Source: Capsicum annuum (taxonomy: Eukaryota > Streptophyta > Magnoliopsida > Solanales > Solanaceae). From it: DNA of 64,000 nt. The translations under genes and the position numbers were made by a program. The DNA lies in the NCBI RefSeq assembly GCF_002878395.1, contig NC_061120.1, positions 113,446,907 to 113,510,906 of the forward strand, in the 5' to 3' direction. The notes below the pieces were generated by a model. That model did not search any database. It had not been told where the DNA came from and saw only the letters and a program-made list of their open reading frames with translations. Below are positions 37,471 to 49,612 of this stretch, one piece after another (position 1 is the first letter of the stretch; the number at the start of each line of letters is the position of its first letter).

Positions 37471-39104
37471 GAAATCACATTAAAAAATTTCACACTCAAG
37501 AACATCTACTCTCCTTTCCTAGGTCACTACTATTCTTCCATAACTACTATTATTCAGAGGGTCATTGAGGGGCCTAAGCATATGCATCAAGAAAGGGAGA
37601 AACATTATTCGATTATAACATATACTTATTGCACAACTCAAGGTGGCATATGAGATGAAGATACAATACAATGGGCACGAAGTGCTCTATATATAAAGTA
37701 GTTGGACCATAAATAGAGAGTCATTCGGATGGAAACCTACACAACATGAGATCTTAGGACTGGCATAATGTGAAATATGTGAGTATATAGCACGAGCGAT
37801 ATAACATACAGGTGGAACTCAAGGGGTCAACGACTGAGACAAGGATTGCAACTTAAAGCTATTGCTTCTCATTTTTAGTGGTAAGATAGTCATGAGTTTA
37901 CATAAACTTTATCACCTTGGATAAACCCGACATAAAACTAATCGGTGATATATAGAAACATATTTTTTTAGGACCAAACTTGTTGTGAGACATAGATTTT
38001 TATGGATCATTAGCAACATAACATATGGAATTGAACACTTAAAAGATTGGGTTACTGAGATATCATTGCTTCTAGTTTGGTGGTTGGATCATAACATATG
38101 TTGCATGAATAACTCATAACTTGGGAATAGGAATGACTTCAATATATAAGACATTGGTAGAATATCCTTATTAAATTGAAATGGGAGGAGCTTGCTTGAA
38201 TAGGAATAAATTTTGTCAGGACTCTTTCCTGAAACTTGAGACCTCAAGAAAATTCAAGAACTACCTTAATTCACTATCTCCTCCTTAGATTAAACTCACG
38301 ATCCTAGACTTGGAGGCATATCTTCTCATTAAGTCTACAAGTGCAACCCTCAACACAAAGGGTTATCACCATAAACATGCTAAACTCCCCCCTTGATAAA
38401 CTATACTCTAAAGGTATTGCATTATGGAAAAGCTACTCTTAACTTTCGTTTGCCTCCATAGCCATCACTCTATCACTCCCACTCTCATAAGAATATACAT
38501 CCAGACTCCTTATCACACAATATTTCATTCTTAACTACTAAACACGCCAACGTTAGACCTCTACTCATAGACTTATAATTCTAATAAAATTTGTAAAACT
38601 ATACCAATGGCGTATATTTCCTACCCATATTTACTCAATTCAACTCTAAAGATCACCATACAACAACTCCCTAGACTTCTCCATACTATAAAATACAAGA
38701 ATATGAGCTAGGTACACATGACACTTATGCATATACAAACCTTATCTAACAAGATGCTACCTGGGGGTTCAACCTAGTCTTATATCCTCACACTCTTATC
38801 CACTTAATGATTCAACAACAATTCATCATTTTTCTTTTGTTCTCATGTATGCACATACATCACAATTATCCTCTCATTATTCAACAAGTTTCTAATCTGG
38901 GCTATTGCACGCATCAAATCAAGCCTAACACTTATTCCTACAAAAAATGTATCATAAATCTTAAGTTACTATTCTTATCACCACAATCCATATCTACAGT
39001 TCAAGCATATAGTCTAGCAACATCAATCATATGAAACATACCATATACTATACTAATGGGCAATATTTTCCTTAACTAATAATATAATTCTTCCATTTAT
39101 GAAT
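37471..39104 (-). repeat. Element D non-coding internal region, part 2
   Basis: No gene seen. Collinear with C from about 26270. The plus strand is poor in G in places, like C. Confidence 0.6.
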
Positions 39105-39470
39105 TGGAATAAGAGGAAAAGACTACATTTTTATTCTTGGCAATGTAAATTTGCGACTGAAACACCGATGACAAGGTCACTGTGATGCACTGAAGGCCTC
39201 ACCGCTATTACCACCTCAATTTACCACTATTGCGGTGAGATTCTAGAAAGGAAATCCAAACATGACCCAATCCTCATCCAAAAATCCAAAACATCCCTAA
39301 GATATGCTCTTTACATTCCTAAACATAAATAAATTGAAAAATCTACATCTCGAGTTTGGGAAGACAAATTTAAAAAGCATCAAAGTGAAGAGGCGTGAAA
39401 TATGCCTAAGTCTCCCAAAACATGGAAAACTTTTTAGGTCCTAAACTTTCCATGTATGCAACTTAGACCT
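39105..39470. repeat. Extra segment in D absent from C
   Basis: C's collinear sequence (around 27440-27475) lacks about 360 bp present here. The segment contains GCCTCACCGCTATTACCACC and CTATTGCGGTGAGATTC, a short inverted GC-rich pair like those in LTR U3 regions. It may be a fragment of another LTR, or something C lost. Confidence 0.4.
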
Positions 39471-40582
39471 AAATCTCTTTTTCACTTAACTATGAGCCAT
39501 AAGTTCATTCTCTCCATGACATTGCTACTATACCTCAAAATCTATTACCTACCTTCTCCCATGTATTACTAGCTTACAACTACTAGAGAAAAGACAATCA
39601 AGGGGGGTAAAGTAACATAATAGGGATAGTCGATCTTAATCTCATATTATAACCCATTACGATCTTATCAACATATTTCACTTTCTCATATTATAGTTAC
39701 TCACTCATGCATATATCACAACTACCTTCAAAATTCCATATATAGCAATGAGTCTATACCAATAACTTATTGGCTAATCTAATCGTTCCCATTCACAGCC
39801 TATAAGGGATTCTATAACTACCATAATTTTCTACTCTAAGCTCCTTCCATATTTTGAATAGATAATAATTGTAGCAAAACACTTCAACCACAGACTACTA
39901 TACAATTTACAAATATTGCTACCGCATTAGTCTATAACTATCAAATGGCAACCCATCCCTCAATAAATAGTTATACAACTAAAACTATCTTCCTTATGTA
40001 AAAGTCACCCTCACTCTATCTTCTAAACTTGTGATTTTATATCACTAACCTCTGAACCATTATACTACCAATAGGGTATGACACCTTAGCACATACTACT
40101 ACTCGGGTGGAAATAATGTTCCAACACTCTACCACATATCATTATCCTTAAGCATGACATCTTTAACTAGGGTTTTATAAAAAAGAACTGAATACACCCC
40201 ATGCCTTTGGCTCAAATGCACGATTGATGTGGGTAAGGTTATAAGCATAAATCAATACACTTTAAAGCACTAATGGACTCCTCTAAATTCCTTCTGCAAT
40301 TTCATAATCCTTTATCACTTAATGAGAAGGGACCACCTCATTTAGACTATAAAATTCTGCACTTGAACTGACTCGATAATGAGACATAGTTAGTAAAGTT
40401 AGAGTAAAGAAGGAATCTAGATAACTTCCAATGGAACAACACAATGACACAATCTATAACATAAAGAAAAGTGATACATTCCTAATGCCCAGTAGCTTCC
40501 ACTTATAAGTGTGGTGCACTACAAACCCATATACAAGACTCTACCTTTGCAATTTTACAGACACCCTAGGACTATGAACCAT
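39471..40582 (-). repeat. Element D non-coding internal region, part 3, and leader
   Basis: No gene seen. The last 100 bases (about 40486-40582) are the conserved leader, with GGTAGAGTCTTGTATATGGG on the minus strand. Confidence 0.6.
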
Positions 40583-40594
40583 GCTCTGATACCA
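40583..40594 (-). other. Element D primer-binding site
   Basis: Minus-strand TGGTATCAGAGC, an exact match to the initiator tRNA-Met complement, four bases from the LTR. Confidence 0.9.
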
Positions 40595-40598
40595 AGTT

Positions 40599-41430
40599 TG
40601 TCATGACCTCAGCCGAGGCCCTGGAAGCAATAAGCATCCCAAACCATGAAGGCCCGAGCACCCTTTTCTATTGTGCAATTATGCACACCATTCATATACT
40701 ATAAAGAAATGAAGAAAAATAATAAAATAGAAACATGATCAATCTCTTAGTTCAAATGAACAATTCAAAAGCGGGTTCTTAACATTCAAAATATATGACA
40801 CCAGTCTGCAAAATATCTAACAATTTAAGAACCAACATACGTAATAAAACTGGGACAAGTCTATCAGTTGGACCATGAATCAAAATAAAATAATAATAAC
40901 TAATAACTAGGCCTTCCAAAATAAGGGAAGATCACAACTGAAACTTCTGACCAAAAAACTCTATTACTTAATGGGACCCAGGACTGTGCCTTAGATTTTG
41001 AAATATAGTGGGTCAATATATTTTTACTAGTATGTGAAACAATACAAAATATTATTTTTATTTCATAATGTAGATGAGAGCATTTTATAAAACATTACAT
41101 ATGAGATAAATAAAACATATGGGCATAATTTAAAATATTCAAATGCTTTCCTTGAGATCAAGACTCACACTTTATCTTAATCCTAAGATATATGGAAAAC
41201 TTTACATTTCTACAATTCCACGAGCTATATAGAATCTTTCATTGACTCGGTGGCCAAGCCCCCCAATCCAAGTATATCGAGAGGATTGAAGTCCTAATTA
41301 CTGTTATAGTATACTAGTATCTCAAAGACAAGTATACATTTGCATTAGCCAATCACATCACCCAAATCGGCAAACTCAATTTTCAGCGATAAGTAATTAT
41401 ACTCAAACGTCTTCTTTGGTTAATAATTTA
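40599..41430 (-). repeat. Element D 5' LTR, truncated (right copy)
   Basis: Begins TGTCATGACCTCAGCCGAGG and follows the left LTR to about the position equivalent to 34255. There it stops at the start of the inverted repeat. The U3 and promoter half is gone. Confidence 0.8.
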
Positions 41431-43002
41431 CGAGTAGCATGCTGGACTCATAACCACTAGAGTGTGTCTTAAGCAATAAACGATTATGACTACGATTGAC
41501 TTATGACACCTCATCACGAGTTTTTATGACTCGTTTTCTGAGTCGTAGTCATGGCAGTGTATCAGGTCCTTAGGGGAAACTTTCCACAACTTTTTTCCAC
41601 GACATCAGATCAAGGCAAAACTTGAAGCATTGGAAAACTAACTTTGTGTCATATCTATTAAGAGTTCTAGAGCTTGAAAATTTCAAGGTATTAGATTATA
41701 AATATTTCTCTTGGTAGAAATTTTTATATTGGATGATAAAGAGGGGTATTTTTTAAATTTTTTTTTTAAATTATCATAAATTATGTAAACTAGTTAAGGA
41801 TTGTTTTAATGGAAGGTTTTGGAAAATATTGAAATTTTGATAGTATGAAATGTCTATTTTCTAACCTTTATCTTCTTCTCTAAGAAGTTTTTTTTATTCA
41901 GGTTGAAAGGATGGCCTCAAAGGTGTTATTTTTGTTGTATCAAGTCGGGTCTCATTATTTCCCTATTCTATTCTCTAGTAAAAAATTCTGGAAGAGAATT
42001 ATTTTCTCCCTTTGTAAATTCTATTTTAAATTCAAAGCTGGATAATAAAGTTTGTTATCTAGCAAATATCTTTCTAGAAATTAACTTCTTAACATCTTTT
42101 GTAAAGCATCTTTGGATGCTTTGCAGTCTTCTTTGAATAAAAATTCTTCGTTTTATTATATATTTTTAAATTTGGTAACTCAAAATACCATAGTAAAATT
42201 TTCTTTTAATAGCACCTTAATTAGGTTTTTTCTATTAAGGGAAAATTTTACTATGGTATTTTGAGTTACCAAATTTCAAAATATTTAATAAAATGGAGAA
42301 TTTTTATTAAAAGAATATTGCAAAGCAGCTAAACACGTTTTACAAAAGATGTTAAGAAGTTAATTTCTAAATAGATAGCAAGCTTTATTTTCCAGCTCTG
42401 AATTTCAAATAGAATTTATAAAGGGAGAAAATAATTCTCTTCCAGATTTTTTTCACTAGAGAATTCAATAGGGAAATAATGAGACTCGACTGAAAACAAC
42501 AACAAAAAACACTTTTGAGGCCATCATTCAACTTGAATAAAAGAAACTTTTTAAAGAAGAAGATAAAGGTTAGAAAATAGATATTCCATACTATCAGAAT
42601 TTTAATCTTTGCCAAAACCTTCCATTAAAAAATCCATAACCAGTTTACATAAATTATGATAATTTAAACTAGTTTTTAAAAGAACACCCCTCTTTATCAA
42701 CCAATAAAAATATTTTTACCAAAAGACATATTTATAATGTAATACCCTGAATTTATCAAGCTCTAGAACTCTTAATTGATATGCCACGAAGTTAGTTTTC
42801 CAATGTTTCAAGTCTTTCCTAGATCTGATATCGTGGAAAAAATTTGTGGAAAGTTTCCCCTAAGGACCTGATACACTGCCATGACTACGACTTAGGAAAT
42901 AAGTTATAATAACTCATGATGAAGTTTCATAAGTTAGTCGTAGTCATAATAGTGTGTTACTTAAGACCCACTCTAGTGGTTATGAGTCCAGCATACTACT
43001 TA
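41431..43002. repeat. Long inverted repeat (two arms of about 0.77 kb)
   Basis: Left arm 41431-42212 and right arm 42232-43002 are reverse complements with roughly 90% identity by eye. The 36 bases next to the loop (42168-42203 against 42241-42276) match perfectly, and pairing continues, with small mismatches, to a loop of about 20 bases. The outer 265 bp of the right arm are the start of E's 5' LTR, so the left arm carries an inverted copy of that LTR start plus about 460 bp of its flank. A transcript across it would fold into a long hairpin. Confidence 0.9.
42277..42737. repeat. Sequence flanking E inside the inverted repeat
   Basis: Not recognised. The open stretches on the opposing strands of the two arms are mirror copies of each other and are not convincing proteins. 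It is AT-rich and could be the original host or virus sequence that E entered. Confidence 0.4.
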
Positions 43003-44916
43003 TAGTCTAATAGTACGAGTTATATAATGGAATTGTAGCCTGACTAGCAAGTGACTCAAGAACTCAACCTCAGATTACAACTCCACCTAAAGACTTGTAG
43101 CCAGTCCTAACGAGTCATATGGTGGTGAATCCTAGTTAAGGTAGTGAAGGCCCCACCCTCAGGATTCTATCCTACAACTCGTAACCAGTCGTAAGATAAG
43201 TCATAGAGAAAGGGTAAACAAATTCCTGTATGATTTTCCAAGGCCTTTCAAGTCTTTTCCCACTTCTTTTAAAGCCTAAGCCATATTTTTTAGGCTTTCC
43301 AATGAGGGGTATAAACAACCCAAAACCCCTAATATTCCATCATTTCTTATACTTTAACTTAGAGAAAATATAAAGGAGTATCTTTCTTCTCCCTCAAGAG
43401 AAAATAAGGGTTTCTCAAAGAACAAGATCAATCTTAAGGATTTCACAATGTTTTTACTTTAGTATGTGGGATATTCATCAATGGGTCCTATCTTCTTATT
43501 GAGTCCCAACAATTTCCTATTTTAACAAGTATAAACCCTTTTCTCTTACTTGGTGAAATTATATGTAGATTATGAATTTTATAAATTTTCTCTCAATTAT
43601 TTTTATTCTAAACCATAAAAATATATTTCCTCATGATAATGGTGTTTCCAAAAGTTTGATAATGCAAATGTCCACATCATGATAAGTTATTGAAATATAG
43701 GTCATTATTCATGATTTTACCATACCATGGGTTGTTCAATAGTTGCCAAAATCAGTTTACAATAGATAGTGCTGGTGGGTTGTGAATACCTAATACATAG
43801 CAAAATCATGCATGTTATATTTTTAAGGCTATAAGTCATTCAGATTATGCTTGTATCATTAAATTCATGATATATTCGTAATGAGCACATATCAATACAA
43901 AATTATATTAAATAAATATCTATACTAGTGTCATTCAGTTGGGAGTAATACTTTGCACCGAGTGAATGCAGAGATTACAGCTCTCCCATCAGGTAGGCAT
44001 GAATCTTTAGTAGTAGTCCCTAAGTTCCAGACCATCGGCACCACCATAGATTTTGAGAAGTACCTAATCTATAAAGGCATGGAACCCTCATCTTTCAGGA
44101 TATCAGATTAGTTGATCTACACCAGCCAATATCAGTATCCGTGGCAAAGTATTGACATCCTTCCAACTGCGTTAAAAGTTAGACCCTACTCAACTCAGAT
44201 TGGGGCATATTGATTAAATATTAGCTACTATAGTATTAGTTTAGTATTTAGATTATGCCAGTTTAGATTTGTATAACCAAGTGTCCAGTCTGTCATTTAT
44301 TTAGTTAAACAGTTTTACAAATTAATTCAGTATATGCTGTACTTGGTCTTACATTCAATTTACATATTCATAGTCATTCTCAATGCCATTCAAGATCTAT
44401 ATAGATCAACTAGTGCTTATCTCACATACCAGTACATTAAAAGAACTAATCGCATACTCTCTTCGGTGCTATGTTATGTTATAACATATGTTCGGACTCT
44501 CAGTTTCTCTATTGTACATAGTCTATTTATGTGCTACTCAGCTACAGTATTGGTAAGTCCAAATGAGTAAAGAACTAATTATATTTTTTCCATGCTTTCT
44601 TGTATTTCAGTTCATGTTTATTTTAGTATTTAGAGTTAGTTGGGGACTTATCCTAACAACTCATCATACTTAGAGGCTTTCAGACAGTCAGATAGTTAGT
44701 TATTTTTTTTTTCTAGTGATATGTTTCAAGCTCATTCATTTTTCACTTGACAATTTAACACTTTACTAAAAGACTTCCACATAGTATTTTTTTATTTTCC
44801 TTTAGTATTTACAGTTTGTGCTAGTTATGGGTTAGCTTATGGCCTTAAGCACCGTGTTACGACTATAGTTTAGCCTTATGTCCTTATAATATTCTTATAA
44901 GAGAAAAAGGTTTACA
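42738..44916 (+). repeat. Element E 5' LTR
   Basis: Begins TGTAATACCCTGAATTTATC and ends at GGTTTACA. Its U3 has short repeated words around AGTCGTAGTCAT (42875-43210). The start of the LTR lies inside the right arm of the inverted repeat. Confidence 0.75.
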
Positions 44917-44930
44917 GTATCCTAGGGTCT
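44917..44930 (+). other. Element E primer-binding site remnant
   Basis: GTATCCTAGGGTCT directly after the LTR end. Compared with F's TTGGTATCAGAGCCTAAGG the middle of the site is lost by a small deletion, so priming would fail. Confidence 0.5.
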
Positions 44931-45107
44931 CTCAAAGTTGTGTTATGTAGGGTCTTACGCATGGGTGTGAAACACGCCATACATATAGAAAATAGGCTAC
45001 AAAACATCATAGGAAAGTCTCCCGTCCTTCATTATACATGTCATGTGATGGAGCATGAGCTCTATTGAATTTCCTTTTCTAATTCTTCCTTCAACCATTT
45101 ATAAAAA

Positions 45108-46250
45108 ATGCCTACCAAAATGAATAATAGAAGAAGAAACTGGGACAAGCCCGCACCGCCACCTATTTAGGAAGACCTTTTGAATGAACCTATCTCCTTT
45201 ATCAAATTTAGGGCCTCTTTCATATTTTTAACCTAGTCTATGAATTCCCTAAAAAACTAACAGTCTATTGCTCTAGCCAATCCAGTATTGAATATGGTAG
45301 CTGCTGGGGTCTTTGACTTTACTTGATTAAATCCTTAAATATTCTCTGAATCTATGTTTGACAAAAATCCTTAAGAGTTTCTTGATTTGGTATAGAAAGT
45401 GACTTATATCATGGGAATCACTTCCAGTGAGAGTGTTAACTTAGTTCTTACTAGTTGTAAGAGATTGCTCATACTTGGGATAAGCATTGGAAAAAGATAG
45501 AAGTGCTGATGTAGGTACTATAGAGTGGGATGAGTTTGCTACTGCATTATTGGACAGGATTTGTCCACTCAAGATGAGAAAGGCTAAGGTAAAAGAGTTT
45601 ATTAATCTGATGTAGGGTAACATGAGTGTGACGGAGTATTAACTCAAGTTCACTTTGTTAGCAAGGTATACTCCGATAATGGTGGCCAAAACATGGGCTA
45701 GAATAAGTAAGTTTGTGTCACAAGTCTTGAAGATTTAGTCAATGAGTGAAGAATACCTATGTTTATTAAAAAGATAGACCTATCCAAATTGATGGTTCAT
45801 GCTCAGCAGATTGAGGAAGAGAAGCTTAAAGAAAATGAAAGAGAAAATAAGAGGTCTAGAAATGGTAGTTTAACTTTTCTCAGCAAAAGGTCTATGGGTG
45901 GGAATTATTCCTAGTTTTGCAATAAATCTTCAGCCCTAGCCCCATCCTTTGTTAGTGCTCCAATGCCTAACTTTTGGCTAGATAACCGTGATAGAGAGTC
46001 AGGCTCTAAGTCCAAGGACTGTGTGAATAGTGTCCACATAAATCTAATCTGTAAGTGTGGTAAAAATCATAAGGGTAAGTGTAAAGCTGGAAGCAAAGCG
46101 TGCTATAGGTATTGTAAGATAGGAAACAGGATAAGTGATTTCCCAATGGGTATAAGTAAGGGTAGGAATGATCGTCTGCAAGGCTATACTAATTATTTAG
46201 CAGTATCAATAGGTCGCTCTAGTTAGAAGGGTGACACTTCTAGTACGGCT
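45108..46250 (+). pseudogene. Element E gag, broken
   Basis: A start codon at 45108 gives MPTKMNNRRRNWDKPAPPP. Capsid-like pieces FVSQVLKI, GNMSVTEY and LKFTLLARYTPIMVA (about 45615-45690) match the gag of A and F in place and style. The knuckle region reads CKCGKNHKGKCKAGSKACY and then RYCKIGNRISDFP (about 46048-46145). In the second knuckle the histidine position is N and the last cysteine is F, so zinc binding is lost. Many stops. Confidence 0.8.
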
Positions 46251-46789
46251 AGTGGAAAGTGCCAAAACCGACTCTATGCCCTTATGACTTGACAGGATCG
46301 AGAAAGTTCTCAGATCATGGTTAGTAGTACATTACAAGTCTTCCACCTTCATATATATACATTATTAGATCCCAAATCCACACATTCCTTTATGACTCCC
46401 TATTTAGAAGTAGACTTTGGTGACAACCTAGAAATTTGTACAAAGCTCATTCTTAGTGTCTAACATGGTCAGTAATTCTATCATAGCCAAATAGGTATAC
46501 AGATATTTCCTGGTCATAATATCTCATATGTTACTTCAGTTGATCTCGTAGAGTCAGAGATGATCTATATCAATGTTATACTTGGAATTGATCTAGTTGA
46601 CTGTAGAAATAGGATATTTTAGTTTTAGTTCACTAATGCGCCAGTCCTAGAATAGAGGAGTAGTACCTCAGTCCTGATAGACCTATTTATCTCATTTCTC
46701 AAGGTGGTGAAAATAATTTCCAAGGGTGTATCTATCATCTCATTCAGGTTAGGGACTAATATTCTGAATCTCCAAGTCATGATTTAGTT
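46251..46789 (+). pseudogene. Element E protease and linker, broken
   Basis: LLDPKSTHSFMTPYLEVDFG at about 46356-46415 is the active-site segment, with the clade's D-P-G-S changed to D-P-K-S. The linker to RT contains stops. Confidence 0.65.
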
Positions 46790-47740
46790 TTTGTAGAGAA
46801 TGAGTTTCCTGTGGTGTCCCTTGAAGATCTTCTCAGAGTCACTCCCAAGAGTGAAATTTATTCCGAAATAGATATCCTACCAAATACCCATCCTATTTTG
46901 AATAAACCTTATATAATAAATCCAGCTTCTCTTAAGGAATTGAAAGAACAATTAAAAGATCTCTTAGATAAGGGTTCATTAGGCCTACTGTTTCCCCATG
47001 GGGTGCACCAGTTTTCTTATGTGTAAGAAAGATAGTTCTCATAGAATGTGAATTAACTATCGTTAGTTTAACAAAGACACAATCAAGAATAAGTATCCTC
47101 TCCCAAGTATTGATGAATTATTTGACCAACTTTAGGGAGAAAATTATTTCTCTAATATAGAACTCAGGTCCAACTATCATCAACTTTTATGCTAATATAT
47201 GACATTCTGAAGACATCCTTTAGAACTCAATATGGTCACTTTGAATTTAGAGTTTTGTCTTTTTGACTAATGAACGATCCTACAACTTTCACAGACTTAA
47301 TGAACAGGGTGTTCAAGCATTACATGAATAATTTTACCATATTTTACATAGGTGGCATTCCCATCTACTATCATAGTGAAGGTAATCATGACGACCATAT
47401 AAGGATTATTTTGTAGACCCTTAAAGATCATCAATTATTCGCTAAGTTGAGTATGTGTGAATGCTAGTTAAGATCTATATATTTCTTTGGTCAAATCATT
47501 TCCAGTTATAGCATTAGAGTTTATCCTCAAAAGATCAAAGTAGAGAGAAACTAGCACAAATCTATCTCTCTACCAGATATCAGAAGTTTCTTAGGTTTAG
47601 CTGGATACTACAAATAGTTTGTTGAGGGATTCCATTATATTTATTGTCCCATTTCCATATTGACTCAGAATAAAGTCAAGTTTTAGTTGTCATATTTCTG
47701 CGATAAAAGTTTTCAGGAGTTTAAGACGACTCACTTTCAT
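46790..47740 (+). pseudogene. Element E reverse transcriptase, broken
   Basis: The frame reads [14 protein letters not shown] (46940-46980), then KNKYPLPSIDELFDQL and NYFSNIELRSNYHQL (about 47085-47180). The catalytic strand, [10 protein letters not shown] in G and B, here reads FTIFYIGGIPIYYHS (about 47330-47375), so both catalytic aspartates are glycines. Stops and frameshifts occur throughout. The thumb part FLGLAGYYK lies near 47590-47620. Confidence 0.82.
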
Positions 47741-48260
47741 TCTAGTGTTGACTATACCTAAAGATTTAAATGGGCTTGTAGTTTATTGTGATGCATCTAG
47801 TATTGGTCTTGGAAATGTTTGATGTAGTGAGGTAAGGTCATAAACCGTGCGTCTAAACATCTCAAACCACATAAAAAGAATTACCTGACTCATGACCTTG
47901 AGTTGGTAGCGATTGACTTTTTCTTAAAGATTTGGAGGTGTTACTTCTATGGGGTTTATATTGATGTTTTTACTGATCATAAGATCTTATAGTATGTATT
48001 CACAGAAAAAGACCAAAATATTCAATAAATAACATGGCTTAAATTGTTTAAGGACTATGATATGAGTATGTTGTATCACCCGAGTAAGTCCAATATTATG
48101 GGTGATGCCCTTAGATTGTTAGCAATAGGAAATATTTCCTATGATTAGGATGATAGTAAGGAGTTCGTTTGTGTGGTTCATCAGCTTCCTAGATTGGGAG
48201 TTTGGTTTGTTGATTTGTCCAAAGTTAGTTTTTTGGTTTAGAATGGTTTGGAATCTTTAT
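47741..48260 (+). pseudogene. Element E RNase H and linker, broken
   Basis: LNGLVVYCDASSIGLGNV (about 47768-47820) starts the domain, followed by KNYLTHDLELVAIDF, VYIDVFTDHKIL and DYDMSMLYHPSKSNIMGDAL (about 48055-48113). Stops interrupt it at least four times. Confidence 0.82.
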
Positions 48261-49612
48261 TTGTTGCCGAAGTTAAAGAAAAGTAAGATAGAGATCCTAT
48301 TTTACTTAAGTTAAAGGAGCTCATTCGAGGTCATAAGGTTGAGGCTTTCTCCCAAGGAGGAGATGGTGTTCTTTATTGTCAGCGAAGGTTGTGTGTTCCA
48401 AATATTGATTATTTGAGACAGTGGATGCAATCCAAGGCTCATGGTTCCTGATATTATATGCACTTAGGAGCCACTGAGATGTACTGTGATTTGTAGGAAG
48501 TCTTTTGGTGGAATTGTATGAAGAATGATTTTGCCGAATTCGTGGCTAAGTGCTCTAACTATCATAAGGTTAAGGTTGAGCACCAAGGACCTAGTGGTAT
48601 GATTTAGGAGTTTAGTATTCCCTCTTGGAAGTAAGAAGTGGTAAATATGAACTTTCTTATAGGATTACCTCATACACATCATCTACATAATTTGATTTGG
48701 ATCATTGTGATGAATGACCAAGTCAACCAATTTCTTTCCATTCCATACTTTATTTTAAGATGAGGACTTCGCCAAAATATTTATCTTAGGGAGTTGGTGT
48801 GATTACATAGAGTTCCTTTGACCATTATTTTAGATAGAGGCACTCAGTTTACCCCTTATTTTTTGAAGGCTTTTTAGAAGATTCTGGTACCAAAGATCAT
48901 CCCAGTATAAATTTTTACCCGCAGAGAGATGGTCAGGCATAGAGGACCATTCATACCTTAGAGGACATGTTTAGGTATTGTGTTATAAATTTAAGGGTAG
49001 TTTGAATGATCACTCATCTTTGATTGAGCTTCCTTACAACAACAACTATCACTGCAGTATCCAGATGGCTCTGCTTGAGGCTTTCTATGGTAGGAGGTAT
49101 AGATCTCCTATTTGATGGTTTAAGGTTGGAAAAGCTACTTTTTTAGGTCCAGAGTTAGAATATTAGGCGATGGAAAAAGTTTAGCTGATCTGAGAAAGGA
49201 TGAACACAGCCCAAAGTTGCCAAAAATACTGTGTAGATTTGAGGAGAAGGGAGTTTAAATTTTGTAGTGGTGATTTTATTTATCTAAAAATTTTGGCAAT
49301 GAAAGGGGTTAAGAGATTTGGTAAGAAGGGGAAGCTCAGTCCCCTCTATGTTAGCCCCTATGGGATTTTGAGTCACTTTTGAAAGGTATCCTATGAGCTA
49401 GTATTTCCTTGGAGGTTCGTATCAGTGCATCTAGCGTTTCATATCTATCTTCTAAAGAAATGCATTGGTGACCAAGCTTCTGTCATTCCTCTAGAAATTA
49501 TAGGTGTAGAAGATATCCTTTCTGATTAATAAGTCCCAATTGAGATCCTTGACTGTCAGATTCGCAGCAAAATAAATAAAGAAATTTCCATAGTTAAGGT
49601 TCTATGGAGAAA
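48261..49612 (+). pseudogene. Element E integrase, 5' part, broken
   Basis: A zinc-finger-like part (FVAKCSNYHKVKVEHQGPSG, about 48537-48600; the first cysteine of the CxxC pair is kept, the second is Y) is followed by core pieces VPLTIILDRGTQFTPYF (about 48813-48865). The GPY/F region reads MKGVKRFGKKGKLSPLYVSP (about 49300-49360). The chromodomain begins KINKEISIVKVLW and is cut by F at 49612. The rest is at 57430. Confidence 0.83.
49608..49612. repeat. Target-site duplication of element F, left copy
   Basis: AGAAA before F's 5' LTR. Identical to 57430-57434. Confidence 0.88.

Larger units (their letters stand above)
33400..41430 (-). mobile_element. Element D: non-autonomous LTR retrotransposon related to C
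   Basis: A minus-strand element with a full left LTR (33400-35618), a primer site at 40583-40594 and a right LTR cut off at about 41430 where the long inverted repeat begins. The internal region is collinear with C and has no gag or pol, but has gained a LINE fragment and one extra segment. It interrupts the pararetrovirus relic on its left side. No target duplication can be tested because its right end is lost. Confidence 0.82.

Noticed and set aside
41903..42615. Two similar short proteins on opposite strands
   Set aside because: They are mirror readings of the arms of the long inverted repeat, not a duplicated gene pair.
44334..44570. 78-codon plus-strand frame
   Set aside because: Inside E's 5' LTR, hydrophobic by composition only, no motif.
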